This document shows positions 46,174 through 58,254 of a DNA stretch of 64,000 bases, piece after piece. Source of the stretch: Siniperca chuatsi (taxonomy: Eukaryota > Chordata > Actinopteri > Centrarchiformes > Sinipercidae); NCBI RefSeq assembly GCF_020085105.1, contig NC_058047.1:20974001-21038000 (forward strand), in the 5' to 3' direction. Each line of letters opens with the position of its first letter. Position 1 is the stretch's first letter. The notes beneath the pieces are model-generated. The model made no database searches and was not told the DNA's origin. It saw only the letters and a list, made by a program, of their open reading frames with translations. The position numbers were made by a program, and so were the translations under genes.

Positions 46174-49100
46174 CTGGAGAAAAAGAGTGGTAAAAAATTT
46201 TAAGTGTCATTGCTGATGTAACCTCATTACCATATAGTGAATATTTAAGTGGGAAGAGTATTAGATAGCTGATGTCTAATACCTGTTCCAGCCAGGGGAC
46301 TATGCAATCATTGTGGAACATGTGATTGCATGGGAGCTGCCTCACATTTTCACCAACACTGTAATCTTCTTTGCACACTGGACATTCCAATCCTGAAGCT
46401 GAAAGACAGAACATGTTAAAAATGTAAAATTGTTAAATATGATCTGTCAAGTGGTTTTGGATGAAAGGTTCACCAATAGTGACATTACATTAAGAACTAT
46501 CGATGTTATTTAGAAAAACATAGTCTTTAATGGCCAACAGCCACAGTAAAGCCCTGCCACGTCTGTAAAATTTAAAATGAGATGAAAAGTTTTCTGAAAG
46601 AGAGTTGGAAGCTATACTATTTGTCTGACTTGCCTTTAGCTATGTAAAGTTGCACAACCATCTCTCTAAAACCTGATGTGATGGGTATGTTAAGTAACTA
46701 GGATAATTATAAAACCAGCAGATAAGAATGAGGAATTTTTTATTTTTTTTTTACAGAATCATGCCTTTGAGGGCACTTGAGTTATTAACTCAAGTTCAAA
46801 ACTGAAGCCTGATGAAGCCAAAAAATGGTACTTACACTGCAATGTTATAACAGCATGCAACCATCTGTTGTAAAGAAAATTATATGGCTGTCCAAATTTG
46901 CAAATAATACAACCTATCTAAGATATCAGTAGGGAAAAAAGGAAACCAGCCATAAAACATTCTATTACACCAGTGGCGATTGTTATGTTTTAACTTACCA
47001 ACATGCTCATCTGTAATTTGTACTGTAGGAAGACTTTTTATTTTATCTCTATCAGCAGGTGGGGGTCCCGTGTTCTCAAACTGGTTTAATAACTAAAGAT
47101 GAAAGAAGAAAAAAGATTAGAAAACAAATTAAATGAAATACATGTTCTATGCATTGTAATGGCAAGAAGAAACGGACATAAACGGATATAATAACATACA
47201 GATGTTATACATAATTGTTTGACATCAATACTTGACCTGTGTATGATTGTTTGGACTGCGTGATGAGAACAGCACACTGATAATGATGAGATGGAACTAC
47301 AAAACATCCTAGTGACTGTTATGTCCAGACTTCAGGGACACTCTTCTCCCCAGGCTGAGGAGCTTGACCCTAAAGACTGGATAAATAAGTGATGCTCCTT
47401 TCCCTCTGTTCTCATTCAGAGCAGATTATACTGATGTATGTTTTGCTGCTGTGAGTCTGTCTGCAGACGTTTGAAGTAAACCTACAGAAAGACAAGTGGT
47501 TGCCTTGAGTGTTTCTTTATTCTGCAGAATTGCAACTACAATTTGGCGTTGTCAGTATTTTCACTGTCAGGCAGGGGTATTTCTTACAGACTGGTTCTTT
47601 TCTACACACACTTGCCTCACTCATTAGGTTCCCTCGTGGGTTGGTTAAAGATTCGTAGTTTGGAACTCATCTTTAAAAAGGGGGGAGTGAATGTGTGAAA
47701 AAAAAAAAATAACAATACTAAAATAGAATAAAATAAATAAATAAAAACTGAGTAAGTAAAAGGTGTGAATGCCAAACAGATGATCTGAGAAGGCAATAAA
47801 ACAGCCCGCTCTTAGAGGCATTGAAGGGTTAATTTTTTTTCATTCGCAAGTGAGTCTGTTAACTATCTAACTGTCTTTCTTCTAGCAGCCAGCTTCAAGG
47901 TCTGTTTTTTACTCTCCTCTTAACAGTGGTAAAAGCGTTCCTAAGAATCCTGCAGACAATGCCAAATTGTAGTGGCAATTCTGCAGAATAAAGAAACACT
48001 CAAGGCAACCACTTGTCTTTCTGTAGGTTTACTTCAAACGTCTGCAGACGACTCACAGCAGCAAAACATACATCAGTATAATCTGCTCTGAATGAGAACA
48101 GAGGGAAAGGAGCATCACTTATTTATCCAGTCTTTAGGGTCAAGCTCCTCAGCCCGGGGAGAAGAGTGAAGATGCAGATTACTGCATGTACAGCTTATTT
48201 TCTTACACAACATCTAAAATGTGTAATCTAAAAGATAAAAAACAAAAAACCTACTCATTTTGAATAAGCACAGCAATCACTTAGAAGGTCCAGTGTGTAA
48301 CATTTAGGAGGAGCTATTAGCAGAAATGGAATATAATATTTATATGTTTTCATTAGTGTATAATCAACTGAAAATTAAGAATCGTTGTGTTTTTATTACC
48401 GTATAATAAACCATCTTTATCGGTATAGGGAGCGGGTCATCCACGGAGGTCGCCATGTTGCACCGCCATTTTTCTACAGTAGCCCAGAAAGGACAAACCA
48501 AACACTGGTTCTAGATAGGGCCATTCACGTTTTTCGCGAGTTTCTCCTACACGCTTGGAAGAGCAGGTGAGGCGAGTGTTATTCAAATAGTTGCAAACTG
48601 CAATTTCACCGCTAGATGCCACTAAATCCTACACACTGGACCTTTAAAAAATATTCGAAGGTTTCTGAAAAATACCTGAGTTATAATTGCATCTAGTCCA
48701 TTAGCACCCCAGGCATAATCCATAGGATTTGAGTGAAGAACACCCCTTTAAAAAATAATTCAACATTAGAACAGTTAAGAGACACATAGCGCATTTTGTT
48801 GAGAATTTTGTTTTCTGGTTAAATATAGCTCTGTTCCAGAGACTTACCAGGGTCCAACACCAATATTTGGCATTGCAGTAGGTGCAATTATTCCATTCAC
48901 TAGCTGCTGAATGATTCTACAAAAGAAAACATACAGCTATGATACAGATGTATTGATGGAGAAATTAATTAAAATTAATTACCAAGTGTTAAAATGTGTT
49001 GCTATGAAGGAAGTCTGGAATTAGGCTCAAGCACAAGTGGGACTCACAAACTGTGCTCCTTACCCCTCTAAAGTGGGAACTCCCTCATGTCTCCCTGCTT

Positions 49101-52100
49101 GTCGTCTTGAACCATGACGACTTCTCGGCTGCCTGGCACCATATCGATGCTGTGATGCTGTTTCCCTTTCCCGCCTGTTTTCAGCATCCCGGTTGTCCTC
49201 TGTTCCCAGTCCAGCCCCGAAGTCAAAGCGGTCGTCCAAGACACCCAGGGCAAACTGACCATAGCCGGAAGGGAATGTAAACAAGTGCTGGTCCACATTC
49301 TGGGAGAAAAAAAGATGAAAGCACACAGAAAAATCTGGGTGCTGTAATCTTGATGGTGGAAACCAATGACGCTTTGTGATTTCTCTAGACATCTGCAACT
49401 GTTTATGGTCAATACAACACACCTAAGTACTGACAGTTTTGTTGAATGTCAAGTAAAATTTCAACCCAGTGGAAATACATGCTGACATACAGAATTTCCC
49501 TGTTTAATGAGGTAACAGTATGATCACAGTCTCAGCATTTTTTCAGTAAAGATTTTTCCCACAGCACTTACATAAACTACATATCAAACTAAGAATGTTA
49601 CTTATCTTTGGTTAAAAGTTAAAGTTAAAAGTTAAAACAGCCCAGTCAATTCATGTAATATTACAATAAAGAGCGAGTATGCGGTCGGTCGCAAAAGCAG
49701 AAGTGGAAAACCCAAGATGACTTCCATCATGTCCAGAACGAGATCAGCAAAAAATGTCAATGGAAACAATTTTAGGAAATCCTGACAATATTTTGCAACA
49801 GTGTAGTAGGACAGAGAGGATGTGTAGAAAAGAATAGGTTAGAAACCTCATATGGTTGCTGGTTCTGGGGCCCACTGGAGATGGTAGGCATGGAGCCATT
49901 GTCAGCACTAAACAGGGGATAAATAATTGACAAAGTTATGTCTCAACTAAGTAATACTAACATTAACATTTTCCACCATTTGTCATAGTTTCCACCATTC
50001 AACGTCAACAGTTATGATATCATGTTTTTCTCTATCCTGTTTCTCTTTCCCTTATCCTCGCCCCTCCACCTTCTGATTTTACATGTGAAACGTGGCGGTT
50101 GTGGTTCCAATTTTAACTAACACCTTGAAATACCATGAAAATAGTTGAAAAGGGATAAAAGGAGAGTAATACAGCATTAAGCTGACCACGAAAAAGATAG
50201 CAATTAATGCCATTGTTGTCAAGCTATGCCTAAAGTAAATTTTCCTTTATTGAAGGGCCACTCCAAATAAAAAACAGTGACTCTGCTCAAAGCAACAGTT
50301 AATGTTTAAAGTTGTCACCTGGAAATTTGATTACAATAATTCATGTGATAAGTGATTGTATGGAAGCATGTATGGAGGCAAAACAGCGTCATGTTGATTG
50401 AATTTGTTGCAGAAAGAATAGGGTCGAAGCTTGTGTTGCTAGCCCTTACAGGTGCTGTTGTAAAACTGAGTGGTTTTATCCTAAATGTCAGCTAGTGTAT
50501 GTTGGTGAGTGACATAACTGTTAGGAATGATGGACAAACATATGAAGATAAGATTTACAATGACTATTTGAGGAATTTCTTTATCCATAATGAATGGTGG
50601 CAGTCCTTAATTAGGAAAACTGTATTTAATATACACTTTATACACACCTTCTCTCCTCCAGCAGTTCCTCAATAAACCCTGACTCACATCTTGGACATGT
50701 GTACTCCTGTAAAAAAAAAAGTAGTACAAACCATCACATTAGACTCAACTATCTATTTTACAAACAGTCGCTGACATTCAAATTAATCACATCTAATTTA
50801 AACCAGTGATTGTTTTTACTTTTGTTACTCATATGAACACTATAGCTACAGCCTATTAGTGTGTCAGTGTGTGGCAAGTGTAAACTGCAAACACAACTCT
50901 ACTGATGGCATGGCTGGTTAGTGAGATAAAGAAGACAGAAGATGATAATCCTTTCCATATGACTAAACCTAAAAGCAAAGAAAAACAGTGTGAAGTGTGG
51001 CGGTGTGAAAAAAGACTGTTGGGCAAGCAACACTCAATTGTCCCATTTATTGTGGCAATACACCACCAAATTTCTTCGAGCAGAGAGGGCTCACTAGAGG
51101 ATGCTGAAAAGACTGAAGCGAGCAAGCCTTCCCACCCCATCCTGTTGGGACACCGTTGAAAGTGTCCTGACCAGCTGTGTCACTATCTGGTATGGGAACT
51201 GTGGTCTGTAAGCCCCTGCAGCAAACACTGAGGACAGCTGAGAGGATCAACTGGGTCTCTCCCCCCTCCATTCAGGACATCTACCAATAGAGATGTTTAG
51301 GAAAAGCCTCCAGGTAGTGGATAACACAGCATCAAGCTCAACACCAGCAGAATAAGCAACAGCTTCTTCCTACAGGCTGTCAGACTGCTAAACACCTTAC
51401 AGCAACCTACAGAATTTATTACACCATATACATGGATATTTAGATGTTTTTGTCCTTATGTTTTTTATGTTTCGTTGGTTTTTATACCCTGATCCTGATG
51501 TAATTCAGCTGTATTTCATATGGTTGAAATGACAAAATAAAGTTAAACTTAAACAAATACACAGGCTATTCTAAACAATAAAATAGCAGTTGCACAGTTG
51601 TATGAGGTGTTAATGTGACCACAGGTCATTACCAGCAACCTACAGAAACCTGTGGCTGATCTTTTACATTGTGAAGGGCACATGTGCAGGTCTATGACAG
51701 ATCATTCTAGCCTGTGACAGGCATGTCACTTGTGTACCTTACTGAATGACAAAACAAGAAAAGAACGCAGTGGCATTGTTGCCGCTGGATTATTCACAGA
51801 AGGGATTAACAATCTAACAGCATTTCATTAATAAAAGAAATACCTGCAGTCGATAATTAGACGCGATCAGTGTTACAGTTAACGTTATTGCTAGTCAATA
51901 TGGCTAACAGTTAGGCTAATATGCCTCGTAAACCCACAGTAATAGACAAATGATCCAGCCAAACGTTGCTACAAATTATGCAAGAAAAGTAGCCGTATTA
52001 TGTGTGTGATGACTAAGCAGTTCGTGTTTGTATGCTGATGGATCCACTACTTAGTACCATGCTAGCTAACCAACTAACGCTAAACGGGACCTTGTAGCAG

Positions 52101-52307
52101 CCAGCTAACATTGTTAGCATGCTAACTATTGGTCCCGCCGCTACAACGATTTCTACTAAAGTAACAACAACACTACTGCGTTTTTCATTTGTCCAACTGT
52201 CTCTATCTTTATTTTCTGTCTATGGTACTTACGGGAAGCCGAGGGCTAATCTCTGCTGAGCATCTGTGACAGAAGAACCGGCAGGGCCATGGAGGAGCTT
52301 CCGCCAT
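45997..52307 (-). CDS. rnf126: E3 ubiquitin-protein ligase RNF126, complete
   Basis: Cytosolic/nuclear RING-H2 E3 ligase that, with BAG6, ubiquitinates mislocalised hydrophobic proteins. Nine exons: 52233-52307, 50648-50706, 49847-49907, 49064-49299, 48848-48916, 48676-48745, 46999-47092, 46283-46398, 45997-46173; 957 nt, 318 aa. N-terminal zinc finger: FFCHRC (exon 1) and [10 protein letters not shown] (exon 2). Then [17 protein letters not shown], the [18 protein letters not shown] and [20 protein letters not shown] blocks, and the RING-H2: [37 protein letters not shown], followed by a poly-Ser tail. All eight zinc ligands are present. The paralogue RNF115 is the alternative; the RYGARQPR and [11 protein letters not shown] blocks and the fstl3/bsg neighbours favour RNF126. 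Confidence 0.96.
46283..46398 (-). CDS. rnf126: rnf126 exon 8: first two-thirds of the RING-H2
   Basis: 116 nt. [20 protein letters not shown] then [18 protein letters not shown]; six of the eight zinc ligands. Acceptor ttctgtctttcag, donor gtatta. Confidence 0.96.
46399..46998 (-). other. rnf126 intron 7
   Basis: 600 bp, AT-rich, nothing recognised. Confidence 0.6.
46999..47092 (-). CDS. rnf126: rnf126 exon 7
   Basis: 94 nt. [20 protein letters not shown] then [11 protein letters not shown]. Acceptor catctttag, donor gtaagt, phase 1. Confidence 0.94.
47339..48168. mobile_element. Inverted pair of about 215-bp LTR-like arms (foldback element)
   Basis: 47339-47553 and 47955-48168 are near-identical inverted copies, by eye differing at only a few positions; they start cactcttctccccaggctga and reach gcaactacaatttggcgttg. 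The aactaca/atttggcg boundary looks like an LTR end followed by a primer-binding region, and tgttatgtcc at 47317 could be the left LTR start. The 400-bp loop includes an aaaaaggggggagtg purine run. LTR identity is inferred. Confidence 0.7.
48285..48644. mobile_element. Short DNA transposon (MITE) with aaggtccagtgtgta ends
   Basis: Left end aaggtccagtgtgtaacatt and right end ctacacactggacctt are inverted repeats; the interior (ccgccatttttctacagtag, acaaaccaaacactggttct) matches a MITE pattern common in percomorph fishes. 360 bp, no coding frame. Target duplication unclear. Confidence 0.8.
48676..48745 (-). CDS. rnf126: rnf126 exon 6
   Basis: 70 nt. [20 protein letters not shown] then ITQ, almost identical to mammals. 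Acceptor attttttaaag, donor gtattt. A MITE ends about 25 bp beyond the donor hexamer. Confidence 0.95.
48848..48916 (-). CDS. rnf126: rnf126 exon 5
   Basis: 69 nt. [20 protein letters not shown] then GP and a split Trp. Acceptor ttcttttgtag, donor gtaagt. Confidence 0.94.
49064..49299 (-). CDS. rnf126: rnf126 exon 4: central region
   Basis: 236 nt. [20 protein letters not shown], then [18 protein letters not shown] and [11 protein letters not shown]. Acceptor ctttttttctcccag, donor gtaagg. Confidence 0.95.
49300..49846 (-). other. rnf126 intron 3
   Basis: 547 bp; a triplet of agttaaa units near 49614-49635, otherwise nothing. Confidence 0.6.
49847..49907 (-). CDS. rnf126: rnf126 exon 3: linker
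   Basis: 61 nt. [20 protein letters not shown], a low-complexity linker that diverges from mammals. Acceptor cctgtttag, donor gtttct (weak). Chosen because frame and phase fit both neighbours. Confidence 0.82.
49908..50647 (-). other. rnf126 intron 2
   Basis: 740 bp of AT-rich sequence without recognised features. Confidence 0.6.
50648..50706 (-). CDS. rnf126: rnf126 exon 2: second zinc-finger Cys pair
   Basis: 59 nt. [19 protein letters not shown]; acceptor ttttttacag, donor gtgtgt, leaving in phase 2. Confidence 0.94.
50707..52232 (-). other. rnf126 intron 1
   Basis: 1.5 kb holding a LINE 3' end (about 51110-51555). The part near exon 1 (51840-52220) is richer in CpG and includes an AACGTT motif. 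Confidence 0.65.
51110..51555 (+). mobile_element. LINE 3' end (ORF2 C-terminus and tail)
   Basis: The plus strand reads [19 protein letters not shown] with frame breaks, then [13 protein letters not shown] and RCLGKA, the conserved C-terminal end of fish non-LTR ORF2 proteins, followed by a 3' tail with aataaagttaaactt. It lies antisense to rnf126. Confidence 0.8.
52233..52307 (-). CDS. rnf126: rnf126 exon 1: start and first zinc-finger Cys pair
   Basis: ATG at 52305-52307; [20 protein letters not shown] then SPRLP, donor gtaagt, phase 0. The start agrees with mammalian MAEASPHPGRYFCHCC. Confidence 0.95.
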
Positions 52308-52312
52308 CTTTA
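52298..52312 (-). promoter_or_regulatory. YY1/ETS-like motif over the rnf126 start codon
   Basis: The minus strand reads aaagATGGCGGAAGC, which fits the YY1 consensus AAGATGGCGGC and contains a GCGGAAG ETS core. Such motifs just downstream of the start site are typical of TATA-less housekeeping promoters. Binding is inferred. Confidence 0.5.
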
Positions 52313-54702
52313 GCCACTAAACAGGTAAAGAGGGGGAAGGACTACGGAGCACCGAAAAGGTCAATGTTAACCTCCTAGAAAATGCGACGACCATGTGACT
52401 GAAATGACTGCACTGCATAGATGACATTAAAATGTAGTATATAAATTAAAGGTAATGTTCACCTTGACTAGAAAAGGTAAAAAAGTAGAACATTACTGGA
52501 TGTATGATACATAGGCTATTATAGAATTACATACATTAATGTGAACATTTTAAGTGGAATATATGAAATTAATTAATTGTTTTACAATATGTGTAAACAT
52601 AAGGGGGGGGGGACTTATTTAACTGTAGAGAGTTGAATTATTAACATCTGTATTTGACAACCACTAACAATTGTGTGTCTTATAAAGTATTGCCACATGG
52701 TGGTGCTTTTGTGTATCAAGTGTTGAAGAGTGTCACTGTATTTCACATTGTAGCCAGGGACTGAGGATACAATAAAGTCTTGGTAAGTTTCCATTGGAAT
52801 TCATGAGATCTTCAGTCAGGTTATTATATGGTGGGAAAACCAGGTTAAGGTGTCCTTAATTCATACTCATATGCCAATGTAAAAGCCTCAGAGAAGTACT
52901 GGTTTAAGGTAATACCCCCAACAAATCTGTATCATGTATCACCACACTGTGTTTCCACTGAACTCATGTCTTATCCCTACAGGTTCAGGCGCCCCCCCCC
53001 CCTGCTCTCCCAGTTCACATGAAAACCAGAGATGTGTTTTTTCAATCTGGCATTGCACTGGATTTCTTTTTGACACATGTTACTTTTCCATTGGATTCAT
53101 GTCAACCACCTCTTGAGTTGTGTAGCATCTGTTTTTTGAGCAACAAATCTCGTCAATGGTGGATTTTTATTTAGTCCTTGATTATTTGACAGTAGTTGGA
53201 ACCATTTTATCAAGTGTCAAATCTGAGACATTCAACAGTAAATAAGTAGCCTCTCACATGGGAAAGACATTGTCTCCTTTTATGTGAACACAGCCAAGTT
53301 CTTGTTGGCGGCTATCTGGCGGCACTGAGATAGCAGTGAAGGTCTCTCAGAGATCACTTAGTTACATAAGAACTGGAGGGGAAAATGATTTATTTAATTT
53401 TGTTTTCGGGTCTGTTTTTATTTTTGCGAAGTTGTAAATTAAAATTTCCTCAAATTTAATTTTCACAGGTATCCTTAATGCGATTACCATGACTGCAGAT
53501 TGACGGCTATAAACATGTCACGCAACTCTGGAGTATCTCTTGTGCTTGGCACCACATGTGCAGAGTAAGTAGGAGTTCCCATCCGACTGCCCATCAGCCA
53601 ATCACATCTCTCAAGCCGTCTGGCCTGATTTTTATTTACAAATGTTCAGTTTTATGCTCATGAGGAGAGTAGCCCTGGATACAACCCGCTCCTATGGTGT
53701 TTTATGGGTTTACTGTTTTGACTGAAATACATTGTATTGACACAGACATGTATCCATGTTATATCCATATTGTATCCAGTACATTTCAGTATTATGCAGA
53801 AAAATTTGTTCTGTTACTTGTTCTGATGGCCTAACAGTAAAACAACTACAAAATTTCAGTGACACAATGGCTTAATTTCCCAGCACACGCATAACATAGA
53901 TATGATTAGTTATAATAAGACTGGATGTTTCCTCACAGAAAAGCTGGCAGTGAAACCTAGTTAGGTTCTAATGTCCTCTCTAGGCTGGCGTTGTGTCTGA
54001 TCTGGCCATGTGGGAGCAGGAAAGACACGGCTGTCCCATGGCCTGAGATTAGAGAGGGTCTGATAACACTGAGGTTTGCTATGTCTGCCTTGCTGAGGAA
54101 AGCTATTGTCTCTGAGCCCAGTGCATCACCGCCATCCCAGTCAAATGCTCATTGTAGCAATGCAATCTGGGGAGTGAGTGACTTTGGGTCAGAGACAGGT
54201 CATGTGAGCAGCAGAAAACAACTCTACCAGACAGAGGGACCTTCCATCATTTAGTTTTAGGTCACTACATATTTGGATTCGGAATATGTTGTCCAAAAAA
54301 TGTTAACCACACTGCTTTTGAGGACGTAGAAACATATTAGATGTTTTCTTGCTGTGATGTGGATTAAACACATGCTGTAAAACACTGCAAGGGGTGGAAA
54401 TAACTAATTGTGTTTCTTACTGCCAGTGTAATTAAGTAGCTTTTAGAATGCACATGCATGTATTTGCACATGCACACCTACATCCATGTACAGTGATTTG
54501 CACAGTAGAATAATTGTTGTTTTCTCGGCCTAGATTTTACAGTTCCATTTCTATTACACTCTAAGAGGCAATAAAGTGTTGCAGCCAAGGCAGCAGACAG
54601 ATATGCTGCAAGGGACACTGCTGCTTTTGTCACTCCATAGAGTTTTTCCAGACACTCCAGCCGGGATTGCCCCACACAGTCCCTCTGGGCCCCCGAATCA
54701 CA

Positions 54703-54708
<6 letters not shown>

Positions 54709-54766
<58 letters not shown>
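54709..54766 (+). repeat. (CA)n microsatellite
   Basis: About 29 uninterrupted CA units. Confidence 0.97.
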
Positions 54767-54770
<4 letters not shown>

Positions 54771-55479
54771 CCCACACACTCAGCAATAACAGCCGCCTGC
54801 TGGAACTTCCTGGGCCTCTTAGTCATGCGTCACTTGTTTTCAGTCCCACCCATCGAAGACTCTCTCTCCCTCCAGACTGACTAAGGCTATGTGTCACAAG
54901 AGCTGTGCATTAGACACACACACACACACATGCACAAACACCGTAACATCCCTGGACAAACAAAAGCAAGAATGCTGTAGAGGTAAACATTAGTGATGGA
55001 CAAAGCTGTCTTTACAAAAATAAACCCAACGTGTCCTCAATATGTATATACACATACTTGAATCACAGCAGGTATCCCTTCTGTTCTGTACAGTGTTTTT
55101 CTGCTCTGCTTGTGCTCCAGAACAAAATCCCTCGGTACTACATTGGTACACAACTGTTTGGGATTACATCACTGGGCAGCTAACAAAATATAGATGTTGC
55201 TAGAGGAACATATGTGTACAATTAGCAACTTAGGTTCAACCGCCTTTGTTGTAGTGGAGTGTTTGTGGTCACTCACTGCAGATGTTTCAGCAGATTTTGA
55301 CTTTATCTGCTTTTACTGACCCATTGCTTCATGAGATTGTAGCAATCTGCCCTAATCATGCGCAGTGCACTCACTTGAAAATACTGTTGTTTTAACAGTT
55401 TAAATACTTTTCACTATATCAATGTCTATTTGTATTTAGTTGTCACAAGGTGATTTGTAGTATTACACACTTTTTAATT

Positions 55480-55985
55480 TGGTTGGTAGATGGATCCACC
55501 ACTCCAGACGTCCAGACTGAAATATCGCAACAACTATTAGATGGATTCATTTTGTACAGACGGGTTCCAAGGGGATGAATCCTACTAACTTTGGTAATCC
55601 TACAACTTTTCATCTAGCGCGATGTTGTTATTTGGGGTTTTGTGAAATGTCTCCACAACTATTGGATGGATTGCCTTGAAATTTGCCACAGGCATTCATG
55701 TCCCCGTAGCTTTTGATCTAACGCCATCATCAGGTCAAATTCTTAATTTGTCCAACACCTGCAAAACTAATGACATTCCCATCAGCCTCAGCTGCACTTT
55801 GTGATTAGTGTTAATTAGCAAATGTTAGCATGCTAACACGCTAAACTAAGATGGTGAACATGGTGAACATTCTATTTGCTAAACATTAGCATGTTAGCAT
55901 TGTCATCATGAGCTTGTTAGCATGCTAACATTAGCATTTAGCTCAAAGCACCGCAGTCTGTGCCTAGCCTCACAGAGCCTCTGGC
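55480..55985 (+). repeat. Percomorph dispersed repeat, near-complete copy (family B)
   Basis: Contains tccagactgaaatatcgcaa, caactattggatggattgcc, catctagcgcgatg, gcaaaactaatgacattccc, atgttagcatgctaacacgc and tagcatttagctcaaagcac. It has the same blocks as the two partial copies at 10758-10925 and 11870-12110. Class unknown to me; non-coding. Confidence 0.82.
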
Positions 55986-58222
55986 ATGGCTGTAGTCTTG
56001 TTAAGTGATAGACACTTACTGGTTATATACATGTCATAATGGCATAAGACCTGTGTATGGTATTGTGAGTATAGTCTAACTAACCAACAATCAATCCAGA
56101 GTGTGTTGTTAGAATATTTTGTGTGCATACAATATACACAGTATGTGTGAGTGTGTGCATGTTTATGTATTTGCTCACACAGTTGTGTATCTCGTAGCCT
56201 CCACAGTCCACACCACGCAACACTGGAGCTAATAACAATATGCATGGGTGCAGTTACTCCTCTAAAACTGACTATCAGTCTGTTTACAAGATGTGCGGCT
56301 CTTGGGGAATAGATACCATATGGGCCTCCAGAGTTCACTTGTGGTACACTGTCCTACTTCGACAAGCAGAGTATCTCCTAACAGATGATATAATTAGGTG
56401 TGTCCTAGTGGCTATTATAACTGTTCAACCAAAAGAAGTTGTTGAAAATGAGTCAAAATCGAATGAAATCCGAACCCAGGCAACTTTCCCACTCTCATCT
56501 TTGCTGAATTAGCATGGCATACCGTAATGCATGACAGCAAATTAAATGTTCAACCAACTTTCCATGATAACCAACCAACTTTCCATTATAAACAAGTAGG
56601 TATCTGGGCCAGCGTTTAGAAAAAAAAAGGTTTTTCTGTCTTGTTTCTATGCGAGAGCCACCTGAAAAGCTGATGTGAAATTATGGTCACGGCCTGGTCA
56701 TTTTCCAAGCCTCAAATTGCACAACTGGACTCAATTTGAGTCAAGTTTGGGAACTAAGTTTAGCCCAATTATCACACTTCATTGCCTTTTTTCAGTTATG
56801 TGGCTTGATACTTCAACATGAACTCAAACCACAGTTAATTCAATGACCTTGTCAGTGCCAAGGCAGGGGAGGCAACAATCTCATAATATACTTGTCTCAG
56901 GCACACGTGTTCCCAAACACTTAAAAACCCCAGAGGAGTCTCCTAAATGTTTGTTGAACACCATAACAAAGTGACTTTATCTTGGATAACAATTCATATT
57001 TTGTATTTACATTTAACATATTTTTCAAAGCCTTACAGTGTATTTTGTTGTATTCCCAGTACATTTTCCTCCTGTTAGACTTTGTACATATGGGCCAGAC
57101 CACACACAGAGCCAGAAGAGAAGCTGTCCCAGAGGTCATGACGAGGAAGTGAAACAATTCACCAAGAATAATTGGGGACAATTAGCATTTGCACAACTTC
57201 CTAACTCTGCTGATTTGTTGTTGGTGATCTGATCCTGACCAAATCACAGACAAACACTGCTCATTTGCAGTAAACCTGTCTGGATTTTCAGTTATTGCTT
57301 AAAGGGGTGATAGTAGACTTGGTTGCAAAATCTCTCTGAACAAATTAATCGCTAGTTGTGTTGACAGGTACAGCTGATTGACTTTTTTTTAAAGAGCAGT
57401 GTTCTTTGCCTGGCAAACATTTCCATCCTCAGGCTCTAAATCTAAAGCATGAACTAATGATTTATCTTGATAATTAGGGCAAAATTTAAGTTTTGAACAT
57501 TTCCTAGTTTTCTTCCTCTCTATAAGATCTTGTCATCGTCATCATGTCTAAAAACTGTTTGAGTATTCATCTATGATGACAGTTTGGCTGATTGGTAGTC
57601 TAATATGCCTCAATAAAATATACATGAGCTCAAATCAGAGATCACAAAAAGTAAAAAGCTTTTCCGAGAAATCCATAAAACATCATCTGTAGCAGTGTGA
57701 ACTATAAGACGAGTGTGGGCTGTTGTGTCAGTATAATGATCAACTGTCAAAAGTTAAATGTCAGGCACGTGGAAAATTAAAAGACTTGCCGTGTAACAAA
57801 GCAAGTCTGGGAAATAATGTCTGAGGCAGATATATTCTGATGGAGTGATGGATCTGATGTCTATTAGTTTCAGCTGTGGGACTGAGCTGTTTACAATCCA
57901 GTGGCGCGATCCAGAGAGTGGGTGGTCTCCGAAACAGTCCGCAGCGCCTGGTTTCATCACATCATTTCAGATCAAAATGTTGGCTGTTAACTTACTGGAA
58001 GTAGTACGGCAACTTGGCGGAAATGATACCATGTGGACGTCGTTGAGAAAGAAGCTTGACATATCAGAGTAGGATGATTACGCATATCTGAAATGTCGGT
58101 GTGGGCGTCACATTATAACCCTATGTGTTTGCAGGGATATAAACAACTCAGCCAAGAGGTTGTGATGTAATGTGTGTGACTGATCCCATGTTTATAACAG
58201 GTAAGCTCCAGCACGAGAGATG

Positions 58223-58228
<6 letters not shown>

Positions 58229-58254
<26 letters not shown>
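58229..58254 (+). repeat. (CA)n microsatellite
   Basis: About twelve CA units. Confidence 0.9.

Larger units (their letters stand above)
47093..48675 (-). other. rnf126 intron 6, carrying two mobile elements
   Basis: 1.6 kb; about three-quarters is the inverted LTR-like structure (47339-48168) and a MITE (48285-48644), so the intron has grown by insertion. Confidence 0.7.
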
